Source of the DNA: Pectobacterium aroidearum
GTDB lineage: Bacteria > Pseudomonadota > Gammaproteobacteria > Enterobacterales > Enterobacteriaceae
DNA: 64,000 bases
Assembly: GCF_041228105.1 (NCBI RefSeq)
Contig: NZ_CP166097.1
Location: 248,001 to 312,000 of the forward strand
Direction: 5' to 3'
The notes beneath the pieces were generated by a model. That model was not told where the DNA came from. It worked only from the letters and a program-made list of their open reading frames with translations, and made no database searches. Of this stretch, positions 19,861 through 31,043 are shown piece by piece (the first letter of the stretch is position 1; the number at the start of each line of letters is the position of its first letter). A program made the translations under genes and the position numbers.

Positions 19861-21123
19861 ATGAGCTTTACTACCATTTCCGTAATCGGTTTAGGCTATA
19901 TCGGTTTACCCACCGCTGCGGCCTTTGCATCGCGCCAGAAAAAAGTCATCGGTGTTGATGTGAACAAACTGGCAGTCGAAACCATTAATCGCGGCGAAAT
20001 CCATATTGTCGAGCCCGATCTGGATTCATTGGTCAAAGTGGCAGTAGAAAATGGCTACCTTCAGGCCGTGACAAAACCCATGCCTGCCGATGCTTTCCTG
20101 ATCGCGGTTCCTACCCCTTTCAAAGGCGATCACGACCCCGATCTGGCTTACGTTCAGGCAGCAGCAGCGTCCATCGCACCAGTCCTGAAGAAAGGCGATC
20201 TGGTGATTCTGGAATCGACATCCCCCGTAGGTGCAACTGAGCAAATGGCCGAATGGCTAGCCGATGCGCGTGCGGACTTGACGTTTCCGCAGCAGGTGGG
20301 GGAAACGGCGGATATCAATATTGCCTATTGCCCTGAACGCGTGCTTCCCGGCCAGGTTGTGGTTGAGCTGATTAAAAACGATCGCGTCATTGGCGGCATG
20401 ACCCCGGTGTGCTCTGCGCGCGCCAGTGAGTTATATAAAATCTTCCTCGAAGGTGAGTGTGTGGTTACTAACTCTCGCACTGCCGAAATGTGCAAGCTGA
20501 CGGAAAACAGCTTCCGCGATGTCAACATTGCTTTCGCCAATGAGCTCTCGCTGATTTGTGCCGAACAAAACATTAACGTATGGGAACTTATCCGATTGGC
20601 AAACCGCCATCCCCGCGTCAATATCCTGCAACCCGGTCCTGGCGTCGGCGGGCACTGTATTGCGGTCGATCCCTGGTTTATCGTGGCGCAGAATCCACAG
20701 CAGGCTCGCTTGATTCATACCGCCAGACTGGTGAACGATGGCAAACCACTCTGGGTCGTGGATCGCGTTAAAGCGGCCGTGGCGGATTATCTGGCACAAA
20801 CGGATAAACGCGCCAGCGAAGTCACGGTGGCCTGCTTCGGGCTGGCGTTCAAGCCCGACATTGACGATCTGCGCGAAAGCCCCGCAGTAGGGATTACGTC
20901 CATGATTGCACAGTGGAATACCGGCGTGACGTTAGCCGTCGAACCGAATGTTAAACACTTGCCGTCCGTATTGGCTGGGCAGGTGAAACTGGTCGATACC
21001 AGCAGTGCATTAAAAGAAGCCGATGTGCTGGTAATGCTGGTTGACCACCGTCAGTTTAAAGCGATTAACCCTGAAGATGTGAAACAACAGTGGGTTATTG
21101 ATACCAAAGGAGTATGGCGTTGA
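19861..21123 (+). CDS. wecC: UDP-N-acetyl-D-mannosamine dehydrogenase
   Basis: Oxidises UDP-ManNAc to UDP-ManNAcA with two NAD. 420 residues. Seen: Rossmann motif [16 protein letters not shown] at the N terminus, [32 protein letters not shown] and the catalytic cysteine in [15 protein letters not shown], then [17 protein letters not shown]. It directly follows wecB in the pathway. Its last codons overlap the start of rffG. Confidence 0.97.
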   Translation: MSFTTISVIGLGYIGLPTAAAFASRQKKVIGVDVNKLAVETINRGEIHIVEPDLDSLVKVAVENGYLQAVTKPMPADAFLIAVPTPFKGDHDPDLAYVQAAAASIAPVLKKGDLVILESTSPVGATEQMAEWLADARADLTFPQQVGETADINIAYCPERVLPGQVVVELIKNDRVIGGMTPVCSARASELYKIFLEGECVVTNSRTAEMCKLTENSFRDVNIAFANELSLICAEQNINVWELIRLANRHPRVNILQPGPGVGGHCIAVDPWFIVAQNPQQARLIHTARLVNDGKPLWVVDRVKAAVADYLAQTDKRASEVTVACFGLAFKPDIDDLRESPAVGITSMIAQWNTGVTLAVEPNVKHLPSVLAGQVKLVDTSSALKEADVLVMLVDHRQFKAINPEDVKQQWVIDTKGVWR

Positions 21124-22187
21124 AACGTATTTTAATTACCGGCGGTGCAGGGTTTATTGGTTCAGCGTTGGTCAGATACATTCTGACGGAGACGCAGGAC
21201 AGCGTCGTTATTGTCGATAAACTGACTTATGCAGGTAACCTGTCTTCTCTGGCTCCCGTTGCCGATAGCGAACGTTTTGCGTTCGAGCAGGTGGATATCT
21301 GCGATCGTGCTGAGCTGGACCGCGTCTTCAAGACCTACCAGCCTGCGCTGGTAATGCATTTAGCGGCAGAAAGCCACGTCGATCGCTCTATCGACGGCCC
21401 GGCGGCGTTTATCGAAACCAATATTGTCGGCACCTACACCATGCTTGAAGCGGCACGCCACTACTGGCAGAGTCTGGCTGATGCGGACAAGTGCGCGTTC
21501 CGTTTTCACCATATCTCTACTGATGAAGTGTTTGGCGATCTGCACGGGACAGACGATCTGTTCACCGAGACGACGTCCTATGCGCCGAGCAGCCCCTATT
21601 CCGCATCGAAGGCATCGAGCGACCACCTTGTTCGCGCCTGGCTGCGTACCTACGGGTTCCCGACGATCATCACCAACTGCTCGAATAACTACGGACCTTA
21701 CCATTTCCCTGAGAAGCTGATTCCGCTGGTGATCCTGAATGCGGTCGCGGGTAAACCGCTGCCGGTTTACGGTGACGGCGCGCAAATCCGCGACTGGCTG
21801 TTTGTCGAAGACCACGCTCGCGCACTGTACAAAGTGGTGACGGAAGGCGAAATCGGCGAAACGTACAACATCGGCGGTCACAACGAGCGCAAAAACATTG
21901 AAGTCGTGCAGACCATTTGTGCGCTGCTGGAAGAACTGGCGCCGAATAAGCCCGCGGGTGTGGAACATTACCGCGATCTCATCACCTACGTGAAAGATCG
22001 CCCTGGTCACGACATGCGCTACGCGATCGATGCCGGGAAAATTGAACGTGAGCTGGGCTGGCGTCCAGAAGAAACGTTTGAGACGGGCATGAGAAAAACG
22101 GTCAACTGGTATCTGAACAACGAAAAATGGTGGCGCAGCGTGCAGGATGGTTCTTATGCCGGCGAACGTTTAGGGCTGAACGATTAA
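21120..22187 (+). CDS. rffG: dTDP-glucose 4,6-dehydratase
   Basis: Makes dTDP-4-keto-6-deoxyglucose, the precursor of Fuc4NAc in ECA. Short-chain dehydrogenase fold with [23 protein letters not shown] and [15 protein letters not shown]. Two starts compete: ATG at 21114 lies one base after AAAGGAG, too close, whereas TTG at 21120 has seven-base spacing and gives a TTGA overlap with the wecC stop and the E. coli-like start (M)KRILITGG. I prefer TTG; an ATG start would add two residues. E. coli places rffH next, but here wecD follows after 38 bases. Confidence 0.95.
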   Translation: MKRILITGGAGFIGSALVRYILTETQDSVVIVDKLTYAGNLSSLAPVADSERFAFEQVDICDRAELDRVFKTYQPALVMHLAAESHVDRSIDGPAAFIETNIVGTYTMLEAARHYWQSLADADKCAFRFHHISTDEVFGDLHGTDDLFTETTSYAPSSPYSASKASSDHLVRAWLRTYGFPTIITNCSNNYGPYHFPEKLIPLVILNAVAGKPLPVYGDGAQIRDWLFVEDHARALYKVVTEGEIGETYNIGGHNERKNIEVVQTICALLEELAPNKPAGVEHYRDLITYVKDRPGHDMRYAIDAGKIERELGWRPEETFETGMRKTVNWYLNNEKWWRSVQDGSYAGERLGLND

Positions 22188-22225
22188 AACCTGCGTCTGA
22201 TGGCGGAAAAAGAAGGAGCGAAACA

Positions 22226-22957
22226 ATGACCCATCCGGTAGCAGTAGGACAGGGAGAGATTCGCGCCACGGTTGAACCGCTGGGCTGGGAGAGTGAATTC
22301 TTCCAGCTTAACAGCGGTAAACTGAGTTTTTCCCCTGCTGCGCCCGCGTTGACGCCTGATGTGCTGAGCGCATTTACGCTGACGCAGGCCAAAATTGCGG
22401 CGGACAATCTGGTGTTGGCGGATGCACTTGCCGATCTTGGTTTTCGACTGGTAGAAGGCGAGGTTGATCTCAGTCTCTCGCTGCAACGGGCTACCGTGGT
22501 TACGCCGCTACCGCGCTGGCGTGAAGCCGTGCCCGACGATATCCCAGCGCTGAGGAACGCGGCATCACGTGTTTTTGCGCTGAGCCGTTTTCGTTCTCCG
22601 TGGTACCAGCCGGAGGATAGCGGGCGTTTCTATGCGCAGTGGATTGAAAATGCCGTGCGCGGTACGTTCGACCACTGCTGTTTACTGGCGGAAGATACCG
22701 CTGGCAATCCACAAGGATGGGTCACGCTACGCAGAGTGGATGACACGGATGCACGTATCGGACTACTGGGCGTTTGGCCTGGCGTTACGGTACGGGGCGT
22801 CGGTTCACAACTGATGGCGCTGGCGGAAACGTGGTGCCGACAACAAGGATTGATTCGTCTTCGGGTCGCGACGCAGGTTGGCAACGTGGCGGCGCTTCGT
22901 CTTTATCTTCGCCGTGGTGCCACGATTGAGAGCACGGCGTATTGGTTATACAGGTGA
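22226..22957 (+). CDS. wecD: dTDP-4-amino-4,6-dideoxygalactose N-acetyltransferase
   Basis: Acetylates dTDP-Fuc4N with acetyl-CoA to give dTDP-Fuc4NAc. 243 residues, somewhat longer than E. coli WecD (RffC) because of the N terminus. The C-terminal GNAT domain carries WYQPEDSGRFYAQWIENAVRGTFDH, RIGLLGVWPGVTVRGVGSQL and ESTAYWLYR, shared with the E. coli enzyme. The ATG at 22226 follows AAGGAG with eight-base spacing; the frame is open further upstream inside the rffG 3' end and is not used. Confidence 0.93.
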   Translation: MTHPVAVGQGEIRATVEPLGWESEFFQLNSGKLSFSPAAPALTPDVLSAFTLTQAKIAADNLVLADALADLGFRLVEGEVDLSLSLQRATVVTPLPRWREAVPDDIPALRNAASRVFALSRFRSPWYQPEDSGRFYAQWIENAVRGTFDHCCLLAEDTAGNPQGWVTLRRVDDTDARIGLLGVWPGVTVRGVGSQLMALAETWCRQQGLIRLRVATQVGNVAALRLYLRRGATIESTAYWLYR

Positions 22958-22961
22958 TCAC

Positions 22962-24092
22962 ATGATTCCATTTAATGCGCCACCGGTTGTCGGTACGGAA
23001 CTGGATTATATGCAAGCTGCCATGAGCAGCGGTAAATTGTGCGGTGATGGTGGGTTCACCCGCCGTTGTCAGCAGTGGCTGGAACATTATTCCGGCAGTA
23101 AAAAAGTCCTGCTCACGCCTTCCTGTACGGCTTCGCTAGAGATGGCCGCTATCCTGCTGGATGTGAAGCCCGGCGATGAAGTGATCATGCCGAGCTATAC
23201 CTTTGTTTCCACCGCTAACGCCTTTGTGCTGCGCGGTGCGAAGATCGTGTTTGTTGATATCCGTCCGGATACTATGAACATTGACGAAACGAAAATCGAA
23301 GCGGCAATTACGGAAAAAACGCGCATTATCGTGCCGGTTCACTACGCAGGCGTGGCCTGCGAGATGGACGCGATTATGGCGCTGGCGAAGAAATACGATT
23401 TATATGTCGTGGAAGATGCCGCACAGGGCGTGATGTCCAGCTACAAAGGCCGTGTTCTGGGTTCCATTGGTCACATTGGCTGCTTCAGCTTTCACGAAAC
23501 CAAGAACTACACCTCAGGCGGTGAGGGCGGTGCCACGCTGATTAATGACGCCAGACTGGTGGATCGCGCGGAAATCATCCGTGAAAAAGGCACTAACCGT
23601 AGCCAGTTTTTCCGTGGACAGGTGGATAAATACACGTGGCGTGATATCGGTTCAAGCTATCTGATGGCGGATATTCAGGCTGCCTATCTCTGGGCACAGC
23701 TGGAAGCCGCGCGGCCGATCAACGAGCGTCGCCTTAAACTGTGGCAGAACTACTACGCGGCCTTCAAATCTCTGGCCGATGCCGGGCGTATTACGTTGCC
23801 AACCGTGCCTGCCAATGGCATTCACAACGCGCACATGTTTTATATCAAACTGCGCGATCAGGACGACCGCAGCGCGTTTATCAATTACATGAAAGAAGCC
23901 GAAATCATGACGGTCTTTCATTATATCCCGCTGCACAGTTGCCCAGCTGGTTTGAATTTTGGTCATTTCTCCGGTGAAGATCGCTATACCACGCAGGAAA
24001 GTGAACGGCTGGTGCGTTTACCACTGTTCTATAACCTGTCGGACGTTAATCAGCGGACCGTCATCAATACCATTCTGAGCTTCTTCTCCTGA
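22962..24092 (+). CDS. wecE: dTDP-4-amino-4,6-dideoxygalactose transaminase
   Basis: PLP-dependent sugar aminotransferase of the DegT/DnrJ/EryC1 family making dTDP-Fuc4N from the RffG product. 376 residues, starting MIPFNAPPVVGTELDYMQ as in E. coli. The PLP lysine lies in SFHETKNYTSGGEGG, and VEDAAQG is the cofactor motif. It starts four bases after wecD. Confidence 0.97.
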   Translation: MIPFNAPPVVGTELDYMQAAMSSGKLCGDGGFTRRCQQWLEHYSGSKKVLLTPSCTASLEMAAILLDVKPGDEVIMPSYTFVSTANAFVLRGAKIVFVDIRPDTMNIDETKIEAAITEKTRIIVPVHYAGVACEMDAIMALAKKYDLYVVEDAAQGVMSSYKGRVLGSIGHIGCFSFHETKNYTSGGEGGATLINDARLVDRAEIIREKGTNRSQFFRGQVDKYTWRDIGSSYLMADIQAAYLWAQLEAARPINERRLKLWQNYYAAFKSLADAGRITLPTVPANGIHNAHMFYIKLRDQDDRSAFINYMKEAEIMTVFHYIPLHSCPAGLNFGHFSGEDRYTTQESERLVRLPLFYNLSDVNQRTVINTILSFFS

Positions 24093-24093
24093 T

Positions 24094-25344
24094 ATGTCGT
24101 TGGCGAAAGCATCGATATGGACGGCTGGCTCTACGCTGATAAAAATCGGCGCGGGGCTGGTTGTCGTCAAACTGTTGGCGGTCACGTTTGGCCCCAGCGG
24201 CGTGGGAATGGCAGGGAATTTCCGCCAGCTGATTACGGTGCTGGGAGTGTTAGCCGGCGCAGGGATCTTCAACGGTGTCACCAAATACGTGGCGGAGTAT
24301 CAGCAGCAGCCGGAACGGCTGAAGCCGCTGCTCGGTACGTCTGTCACGTTGGTGCTGGGCTTCTCTACCCTGCTGGCGATACTCTTTCTGGCCGCCGCCA
24401 CGCCTATTGCTCATCTGTTGTTTGGGCATGACGACTATCGTGATGTGGTGCGTGCGTTGGCGTTTATCCAAATGGGTATCGCCTACGCCAACCTGTTTCT
24501 GGCGATCCTCAAAGGCTATCGGGATGCGATAGGCAACGCGCTGGCGGTGATTGGCGGTAGCCTGATCGGGCTGGCAGCCTTTTGGCTCTGTCTGAAACTG
24601 GGTGGCTACGTTGGCGCACTGGCTGGGCTGGCGCTGGTGCCCGCGCTGCTGGTGATTCCAGCAGGCATCATGCTACTGCGACGCACGCCACTGTCGCTGG
24701 CGTCGCTAAAACCGGCGTGGGAGCGCGCTATTGCCGGTCAGTTGGGCAAGTTTACGCTGATGGCGTTGATGACCGCGGTGACGTTGCCTGTGGCGTATAT
24801 CATGATGCGTAACCTGCTAGCAGCTCATTACAGCTGGGATGAAGTGGGTATCTGGCAGGGCGTCAGCAGTATTTCCGATGCGTACCTGCAATTTATTACT
24901 GCCTCCTTTACCGTTTATCTGTTGCCGACACTGTCGCGTCTGACGGACAAGGCTGCGCTGGCGCAGGAGATTGTGCGCTCGCTGAAGTTTGTGCTGCCCG
25001 TCGTGGCAGGCGTTAGTTTTTGCGTGTGGCTACTGCGAGATTTTGCCATCTGGCTGCTGTTTTCCAGTCAGTTTACGGCAATGAGAGATCTCTTCGTTTG
25101 GCAGTTGGTAGGGGATGTGATGAAAGTGGGCGCTTACGTCTTTGGCTATTTGGTCATCGCGAAAGCGGCGCTGCGCTTTTATCTGCTCACGGAAGTCGGC
25201 CAGTTCCTCCTGTTGACCGGGTTTTCGCACTGGCTGATCCCGCTTTATGGCGCACAAGGCGCAGCGCAGGCTTATATGGCAACCTACCTGGTCTATTTTT
25301 TGCTTTGTTGTTGCGTATTCATTATTTACCGTAGGCGAGCATGA
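24094..25344 (+). CDS. wzxE: ECA lipid III flippase WzxE
   Basis: MOP-superfamily flippase moving undecaprenyl-linked ECA trisaccharide across the inner membrane. 416 residues as in E. coli, with about twelve hydrophobic segments; starts [26 protein letters not shown]. It lies one base after the wecE stop and overlaps wecF by ATGA. Confidence 0.95.
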   Translation: MSLAKASIWTAGSTLIKIGAGLVVVKLLAVTFGPSGVGMAGNFRQLITVLGVLAGAGIFNGVTKYVAEYQQQPERLKPLLGTSVTLVLGFSTLLAILFLAAATPIAHLLFGHDDYRDVVRALAFIQMGIAYANLFLAILKGYRDAIGNALAVIGGSLIGLAAFWLCLKLGGYVGALAGLALVPALLVIPAGIMLLRRTPLSLASLKPAWERAIAGQLGKFTLMALMTAVTLPVAYIMMRNLLAAHYSWDEVGIWQGVSSISDAYLQFITASFTVYLLPTLSRLTDKAALAQEIVRSLKFVLPVVAGVSFCVWLLRDFAIWLLFSSQFTAMRDLFVWQLVGDVMKVGAYVFGYLVIAKAALRFYLLTEVGQFLLLTGFSHWLIPLYGAQGAAQAYMATYLVYFLLCCCVFIIYRRRA

Positions 25345-26426
25345 CGACACTGATTCATGTATTGGGATCTGATATCCCGCATCATAACCAGACCGTTTTA
25401 CGTTTTTTTAACGACGTACTGGCGACGGAACTTCCCGAACAGCAGATTCGGCATTTCATCGTGGCGTCCCGCGATGGCATTTCATCGGCTGATTTTCCCG
25501 CGCTGCGTATTGAAACCTGCGTGGATAAGAAAACGTTGGCCGAGGCGGTCATCGCCAGGGCGAAAGCGAACCGTAAGATGCGCTTTTTCCTGCACGGTCA
25601 GTTTAACCCCACGCTGTGGCTGGCGCTGCTGAGCGGAAAAATCAAATCCGAGCAGGTTTACTGGCACGTATGGGGCGCGGATTTGTATGAAGAAGCGAGC
25701 AGCCTGAAATATCGCCTGTTTTATTGGCTTCGGCGCATGGCGCAAAAGCGTGTTGGACACGTGTTTGCTACGCGTGGCGATCTGGCGTGGTATCAGCAGC
25801 GTGTGCCTCGTGTGCCGACGTCATTGCTGTACTTCCCAACGCGCATGAATCCGGCACTAACAGGCATGCAGGTGGATAAACCGCTGGCAGGGCCGATGAC
25901 GATTCTGGTCGGCAATTCTGGCGATCGTACGAATCGTCATCAGGAAGCGCTGCGGGCGATTCACAAGCAGTTCGGGAAAAATGTGCGGGTGATTGTGCCA
26001 ATGGGCTACCCTGCGAATAACGAATCCTACATCGCGCAGGTGGAAAAAGACGGTTTGGCGCTGTTCGGCGTGAAAAATTTCCAGCTGCTGAAAGACCAAC
26101 TGGCGTTTGATGATTATCTCAACATGCTGCGTACCTGCGATTTGGGCTATTTTATTTTCGACCGCCAGCAGGGAATCGGGACGCTATGTCTGTTGATTCA
26201 GTTTGGCGTACCTTTCGTGATCAGTCGGCAAAATCCGTTCTGGCAGGATCTGACAGAACAGAGCCTGCCCGTGCTGTTTTACGGTGACGAGCTGGATGAA
26301 GCGTTGGTGCGTGAGGCGCAGCGCCAACTGGCATCGGTCGATAAACACCAAATCGCGTTCTTTAATCCCAATTATCTACAAGGCTGGCGGGATGCGCTGG
26401 CGTTGGCGATGGGAGAACCAACATGA
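25341..26426 (+). CDS. wecF: TDP-Fuc4NAc:lipid II Fuc4NAc transferase
   Basis: Glycosyltransferase (family GT56) adding Fuc4NAc to ECA lipid II to complete lipid III. 361 residues with [30 protein letters not shown] and [17 protein letters not shown], typical of WecF. It overlaps both neighbours by four bases (ATGA), showing translational coupling. Confidence 0.95.
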   Translation: MTTLIHVLGSDIPHHNQTVLRFFNDVLATELPEQQIRHFIVASRDGISSADFPALRIETCVDKKTLAEAVIARAKANRKMRFFLHGQFNPTLWLALLSGKIKSEQVYWHVWGADLYEEASSLKYRLFYWLRRMAQKRVGHVFATRGDLAWYQQRVPRVPTSLLYFPTRMNPALTGMQVDKPLAGPMTILVGNSGDRTNRHQEALRAIHKQFGKNVRVIVPMGYPANNESYIAQVEKDGLALFGVKNFQLLKDQLAFDDYLNMLRTCDLGYFIFDRQQGIGTLCLLIQFGVPFVISRQNPFWQDLTEQSLPVLFYGDELDEALVREAQRQLASVDKHQIAFFNPNYLQGWRDALALAMGEPT

Positions 26427-27814
26427 CGCTGGGGCAATTTGGTGGACTGTTTGTCGTCTACCTGATTTCAGTCATCTTTATCCTGAGCCTGACCTGGATG
26501 GAGTTTCGGCGGGTGCGTTTTAATTTTAACGTGCTGTTTTCCCTGCTCTATTTATTGACGTTCTATTTTGGTTTTCCGTTTACCTGTGTGCTGGTGTTCC
26601 GGTTCGGCGTTGACGTCGTTCCGGTGCAGTTCCTGCTTCAGGCGATGCTGTCTGCGACGGCGTTCTATGCAATCTATTACGTCAGCTATAAGACGCGACT
26701 GCGCCAGAAAACCTCTGTGTCGCGTGCGCCACTCCTGACGGTGAATCGGGTTGAAGCCAATCTGACCTGGCTGTTGCTGGCGTTGATCGCGGTCGCCACC
26801 GTCGGTATTTTCTTTCTTAACAATGGCTTTTTGCTGTTTAAGCTGCGCTCTTACAGCCAGATCTTCTCCAGCGATGTGTCCGGCGTGGCGTTGAAACGCT
26901 TCTTCTACTTCTTCATTCCGGCGATGCTGGTGGTGTATTTCCTGCGTCAGACGCAGCGTGCGTGGCTGATGTTCCTCATCGGCACCGTTGCATTTGGGAT
27001 GCTGACCTATGTGATTGTTGGCGGAACGCGTGCAAATCTGATCATCGCCTTCGCGCTGTTTCTGTTTATTGGCATTGTGCGCGGCTGGATTACGCTGTGG
27101 ATGCTGGTTGCGGCTGGCGCGTTCGGGATTGTCGGGATGTTCTGGCTGGCGCTGAAGCGCTATGGGCTGGATGTCAGCGGCGATTACGCCTTCTATACCT
27201 TTCTCTACTTAACCCGCGACACCTTCTCGCCCTGGGAGAATCTGGCGCTGTTGTGGCAGAACTACGACAAGATTGAATTTCAGGGGTTGGCACCGATTGC
27301 CCGTGATTTCTACGTCTTTATTCCCTCCTGGCTATGGCCGGATCGCCCGAATCTGGTGTTAAACAGCGCGAACTATTTCACCTGGGAAGTGTTGAATAAC
27401 CACTCCGGGCTGGCGATATCACCCACGCTGCTGGGGTCACTGGTAGTGATGGGCGGTGTGCTGTTTATCCCGTTGGGGGCAATTGCAGTCGGGTTGGTGA
27501 TCAAGTGGTTCGACTGGGTGTACGAATTAGGGAAGAACGACAGCAATCGCTACAAGGCCGCGATTTTGCAGGCGTTCTGTTTCGGCGCGGTGTTCAATAT
27601 TATTGTGCTGACGCGTGAAGGCGTCGATTCTTTTGTTTCACGCGTGGTGTTTTTCTGTCTGGTATTTGGCCTGTGCCTGCTGGTTGCCAAGCTGCTCTAC
27701 TGGTTACTGGAAAGCGCTGGACTCATCCGGCAGCGTCTGATGCGTATGCGTGCGACGCCGCTGGTGCCGACACCCAATACCGTACCGGATCCGGTGATAA
27801 AGGAGCAGCTATGA
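26423..27814 (+). CDS. wzyE: ECA polymerase WzyE
   Basis: Polymerises ECA trisaccharide units in the periplasmic face of the inner membrane. 463 residues, slightly longer than the roughly 450 of E. coli, with eleven or so membrane segments and the family motif [18 protein letters not shown]. The longer part is the hydrophilic C-terminal tail ([18 protein letters not shown]). Overlaps wecF and wecG by ATGA on both sides. Confidence 0.94.
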   Translation: MTLGQFGGLFVVYLISVIFILSLTWMEFRRVRFNFNVLFSLLYLLTFYFGFPFTCVLVFRFGVDVVPVQFLLQAMLSATAFYAIYYVSYKTRLRQKTSVSRAPLLTVNRVEANLTWLLLALIAVATVGIFFLNNGFLLFKLRSYSQIFSSDVSGVALKRFFYFFIPAMLVVYFLRQTQRAWLMFLIGTVAFGMLTYVIVGGTRANLIIAFALFLFIGIVRGWITLWMLVAAGAFGIVGMFWLALKRYGLDVSGDYAFYTFLYLTRDTFSPWENLALLWQNYDKIEFQGLAPIARDFYVFIPSWLWPDRPNLVLNSANYFTWEVLNNHSGLAISPTLLGSLVVMGGVLFIPLGAIAVGLVIKWFDWVYELGKNDSNRYKAAILQAFCFGAVFNIIVLTREGVDSFVSRVVFFCLVFGLCLLVAKLLYWLLESAGLIRQRLMRMRATPLVPTPNTVPDPVIKEQL

Positions 27815-28560
27815 CAGCGTTAAAAACCACAGAGACAATTCCTCTGTATACCATTCGGGATTTGCCCATTCACGGTTTCCGCAATATGGCGCAGTTCGTT
27901 GATTACCTGTTTGCAGGAGAACGGGTTGAAACGGGAACACTTGTCGCGATTAACGCTGAGAAAGTGCTTACGGCAGAGAAAGATGTGGCGTTGCGTACGC
28001 TGCTCGATCGCGCAGAGTATAAATATGCGGACGGCATTAGTATTGTGCGCTCCATTCGGCGCAAATACCCGCAGGCTGACGTCACGCGGATTGCGGGCGC
28101 CGACCTGTGGGAAGCGCTAATGGAACGGGCAGGTAAAGAGGGAACGCCGGTTTTTCTGGTGGGTGGTAAACCTGATGTGCTGGCACAAACGGAAGCGAAA
28201 CTACGGGCGCAGTGGAACGTGAATATTGTCGGCAGCCAGGATGGCTATTTTGCGCCAGAGCAGCGCGATGCGTTGTTTGAGCGTATTCGCGCCAGTGGTG
28301 CACAGCTTGTTACCGTGGCAATGGGGTCACCGCGGCAGGAAATTCTGATGCGCGATTGTCGCCACCATTATCCTGATGCGTTGTACATGGGCGTGGGCGG
28401 GACGTATGACGTCTTTACCGGCCATGTGAAGCGCGCCCCGCTGGTATGGCAAAACTTGGGGTTGGAGTGGCTGTATCGCTTGCTGTCCCAGCCGAGTCGT
28501 ATTTTTCGGCAGTTTAAGCTGTTGAAGTATGTCGCTTATCACTACAGCGGTCGTCTGTAG
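27811..28560 (+). CDS. wecG: UDP-ManNAcA transferase
   Basis: WecG/TagA/CpsF-family (GT26) glycosyltransferase that makes ECA lipid II by adding ManNAcA to lipid I. 249 residues (E. coli 246). Conserved [56 protein letters not shown] and [18 protein letters not shown] are visible. The ATG follows AAAGGAGCAGCT and overlaps the wzyE stop; longer upstream frames run inside wzyE. Confidence 0.96.
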   Translation: MTALKTTETIPLYTIRDLPIHGFRNMAQFVDYLFAGERVETGTLVAINAEKVLTAEKDVALRTLLDRAEYKYADGISIVRSIRRKYPQADVTRIAGADLWEALMERAGKEGTPVFLVGGKPDVLAQTEAKLRAQWNVNIVGSQDGYFAPEQRDALFERIRASGAQLVTVAMGSPRQEILMRDCRHHYPDALYMGVGGTYDVFTGHVKRAPLVWQNLGLEWLYRLLSQPSRIFRQFKLLKYVAYHYSGRL

Positions 28561-28570
28561 CCTCACTGAA

Positions 28571-28597
28571 TTGGCGCGTTCAACGCGCCAACCTTTC
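28571..28597 (+). terminator. Terminator-like hairpin ending the ECA operon
   Basis: TTGGCGCG-TTCAA-CGCGCCAA ten bases after wecG, followed by a pyrimidine tract CCTTTCTCC with few T. The rest of the gap to thrP (to 28846) is AT-rich, with no ORF I would support. Confidence 0.6.
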
Positions 28598-28846
28598 TCC
28601 GCGATATATCACCCTGAGTTTTTATTCCTATTCGATTTTAATTGTCTGTTTGCCAGCCTATTGGAAATACAGAATTCTATCTTTGGCGTATTCGTCATCC
28701 CTGATGTGTTATTCACTCTCACATTACGGTATTTTCATGGCCGCTAATTTGAGGCAAGGGTATGTTCTTTCTACTCGATCGTATTTACGAATAAGAACAA
28801 TAACCGGCAGCAGCCGGGATAAGCACAACATAAAGACAGAGGATAT

Positions 28847-30238
28847 ATGGCAGAAGATGTAAAGCAGGAAAAACTCCATCGGGGGTTAGAAGCCCGACAT
28901 ATTGAGCTGATTGCGCTGGGTGGCACGATTGGCGTCGGGCTGTTTATGGGCGCGGCCAGTGCGCTGAAGTGGGCAGGGCCATCGGTATTGCTGGCCTATA
29001 TTGTCGCTGGGATCTTCGTTTTCTTCATCATGCGCTCAATGGGTGAAATGCTCTATCTGGAGCCGGTCGCGGGATCGTTTGCCGTCTATGCGCATAAATA
29101 CATGAATCCCTTTTTCGGTTATCTCACCGCATGGGGTTATTGGTTTATGTGGATGGCCGTTGGGATTTCTGAAATTACCGCCATCGGCGTATATGTGCAG
29201 TACTGGTTCCCCGATTTGCCACAGTGGATACCCGCTATCGCCGCGGTTGCGCTGGTGGCGGGCGCAAACCTTGCAGCGGTCAGGCTATATGGTGAAATTG
29301 AATTCTGGTTCGCAATGATAAAAATCACCACCATCGTTGTGATGATTGTCGTCGGCGTCGGCATTATTTTCTTCGGCTTTGGTAACCACGGTCAGGCGAC
29401 CGGATTCAGTAATCTGACCGAACACGGCGGTTTTCTGGCCGGAGGCTGGAAAGGTCTGCTGTTTGCACTCTGTCTGGTGGTGGCGTCTTATCAGGGCGTT
29501 GAGCTGGTCGGTATCACGGCCGGTGAGGCGAAAAATCCGCAGGTGACGCTGAAGCGAGCAATCAACAACATTCTGTGGCGTATCCTGATTTTCTATGTGG
29601 GCGCGATCTTCGTTATCGTCACGATTTTCCCCTGGAATGAAATCGGCACGTCCGGCAGTCCGTTTGTGCTGACGTTTGCGAAAATCGGTATCACGGCAGC
29701 GGCGGGCATCATCAACTTTGTGGTGCTGACGGCTGCGCTGTCGGGGTGTAACAGCGGTATGTATAGCTGTGGACGTATGCTGTATTCGCTGGCCAACAAT
29801 CGCCAGCTTCCTGCCTGGTTAGGTAAAGTAACGGCCAGTGGCGTACCGGCTGCGGGCGTTATGATTTCGATTCTTTGCCTGATGGCCGGGTCGGTGCTGA
29901 ACTACATTATCCCTAACCCGGAAAAAGTCTTTGTTTATGTCTATAGCGCGAGCGTACTGCCGGGTATGGTACCGTGGTTTGTGGTGTTGATTAGCCAACT
30001 GCGCTTTCGTGAACAGCATCGTGCCGCGCTGGCCGCACATCCGTTTAAATCGATATTGTTCCCGTGGGTAAACTACCTGACGATGGCATTTTTGCTATGT
30101 GTGCTGGTAGGTATGTACATCAATATCGATACGCGGATGTCTTTGTTGGTCGGTATCGCCTTTTTAGCCGTGGTCAGCCTGTGTTATTTCGCACTGGGAT
30201 TAGGTAAAAAAACGTCGCTGGCAGGCGGTAAATCGTAG
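28847..30238 (+). CDS. thrP: Threonine/serine-proton symporter ThrP (YifK)
   Basis: Amino acid permease of the AAT/APC family, 463 residues with twelve membrane segments. Near-identical to E. coli YifK/Thr[72 protein letters not shown] and [17 protein letters not shown]. An AGAGGATAT site precedes the ATG. It sits between wecG and the tRNA cluster, as in E. coli, where it is controlled by Lrp and small RNAs; no such control can be seen directly here. Confidence 0.95.
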   Translation: MAEDVKQEKLHRGLEARHIELIALGGTIGVGLFMGAASALKWAGPSVLLAYIVAGIFVFFIMRSMGEMLYLEPVAGSFAVYAHKYMNPFFGYLTAWGYWFMWMAVGISEITAIGVYVQYWFPDLPQWIPAIAAVALVAGANLAAVRLYGEIEFWFAMIKITTIVVMIVVGVGIIFFGFGNHGQATGFSNLTEHGGFLAGGWKGLLFALCLVVASYQGVELVGITAGEAKNPQVTLKRAINNILWRILIFYVGAIFVIVTIFPWNEIGTSGSPFVLTFAKIGITAAAGIINFVVLTAALSGCNSGMYSCGRMLYSLANNRQLPAWLGKVTASGVPAAGVMISILCLMAGSVLNYIIPNPEKVFVYVYSASVLPGMVPWFVVLISQLRFREQHRAALAAHPFKSILFPWVNYLTMAFLLCVLVGMYINIDTRMSLLVGIAFLAVVSLCYFALGLGKKTSLAGGKS

Positions 30239-30327
30239 TATCTGGGGGCGGGAAGGGCGTAACTGTATGTTATTTAGCTTGAAATGAACAAATCATAATC
30301 AAACGCATCATTTCGATAAAAAAGCAC

Positions 30328-30356
30328 TAGACAGCCAGTCACTAAGCCCGTAATAT
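30328..30356 (+). promoter_or_regulatory. tRNA operon promoter
   Basis: TAGACA (-35), 17-base spacer, TAATAT (-10, 30351-30356), followed by the G-C rich discriminator CCCGCCCCGC. It lies 21 bases before the first tRNA. A GC-rich discriminator is the mark of stringently controlled stable RNA promoters. Confidence 0.8.
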
Positions 30357-30377
30357 CCCGCCCCGCAACGGCGCTAA

Positions 30378-30454
<77 letters not shown>

Positions 30455-30575
30455 TTATATTTTTATGAAGTATGTTGTGTGCAAGAGCTGCGGTGGTACA
30501 CTTTTTTTAGTAAAGAAAGTATCCCGTAAAAAGGAAGTACCGCGTAACAAGTAATAGACGTAAAATGTGGTTATG

Positions 30576-30651
30576 GTGGCTATAGCTCAGTTGGTAGAGC
30601 CCTGGATTGTGATTCCAGTTGTCGTGGGTTCGAGTCCCATTAGCCACCCCA
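30576..30651 (+). tRNA. hisR: tRNA-His (anticodon GTG)
   Basis: 76 bases with encoded CCA. Acceptor GTGGCTA/TAGCCAC; anticodon stem CTGGA/TCCAG with loop TTGTGAT. A G at 30575 pairs with the C discriminator at 30648, the extra G-1 base pair specific to tRNA-His. The 121 bases after tRNA-Arg are spacer. Confidence 0.97.
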
Positions 30652-30715
30652 GATTTTGTAGTTGATTACTTGGTTTATTAACGTCTTTTCGTTAATAAAA
30701 GAGTTTGTGAGTTAT

Positions 30716-30802
30716 GCGAAGGTGGCGGAATTGGTAGACGCGCTAGCTTCAGGTGTTAGTGTTCTTACGGACGTGAGGGTTCAAGTCCCTCTCTTCGCAC
30801 CA
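30716..30802 (+). tRNA. leuT: tRNA-Leu (anticodon CAG)
   Basis: 87 bases with a long variable arm (class II) and encoded CCA. Acceptor GCGAAGG... pairs with ...CTTCGC; anticodon loop CTTCAGG; T loop GGTTCAAGTCC. Confidence 0.97.
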
Positions 30803-30847
30803 CACACAAACGAGAACATCAGTGATGTTCAGAAAAAGCAGTAAATT

Positions 30848-30924
30848 CGGCGAGTAGCGCAGCTTGGTAGCGCAACTGGTTTGGGACCAGTGGGTCGGAG
30901 GTTCGAATCCTCTCTCGCCGACCA
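30848..30924 (+). tRNA. proM: tRNA-Pro (anticodon TGG)
   Basis: 77 bases with encoded CCA. Acceptor CGGCGAG pairs with CTCGCCG; anticodon loop TTTGGGA; T loop GGTTCGAATCC. Last of the four. Confidence 0.97.
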
Positions 30925-30932
30925 ATTACAAG

Positions 30933-30962
30933 AAAAAGCACATCGAAAGATGTGCTTTTTTT
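30933..30962 (+). terminator. Terminator of the tRNA operon
   Basis: AAAAAGCACATC-GAAA-GATGTGCTTTTT with two further T: a 12-bp stem with a GNRA loop and a strong T run. Confidence 0.95.
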
Positions 30963-31043
30963 CGTCTGTGATTTGCCTTCTCCTGCAAAAAACTTGTCGG
31001 ATTTTTCAACCCGACAAGACGTAGCTGCCTGTAACGTGGCACG

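Noticed and set aside
21360..22010. 216-codon open frame on the minus strand
   Set aside because: It lies wholly inside rffG, has no family motif and no ribosome site; it is the antisense frame of a GC-rich conserved gene.
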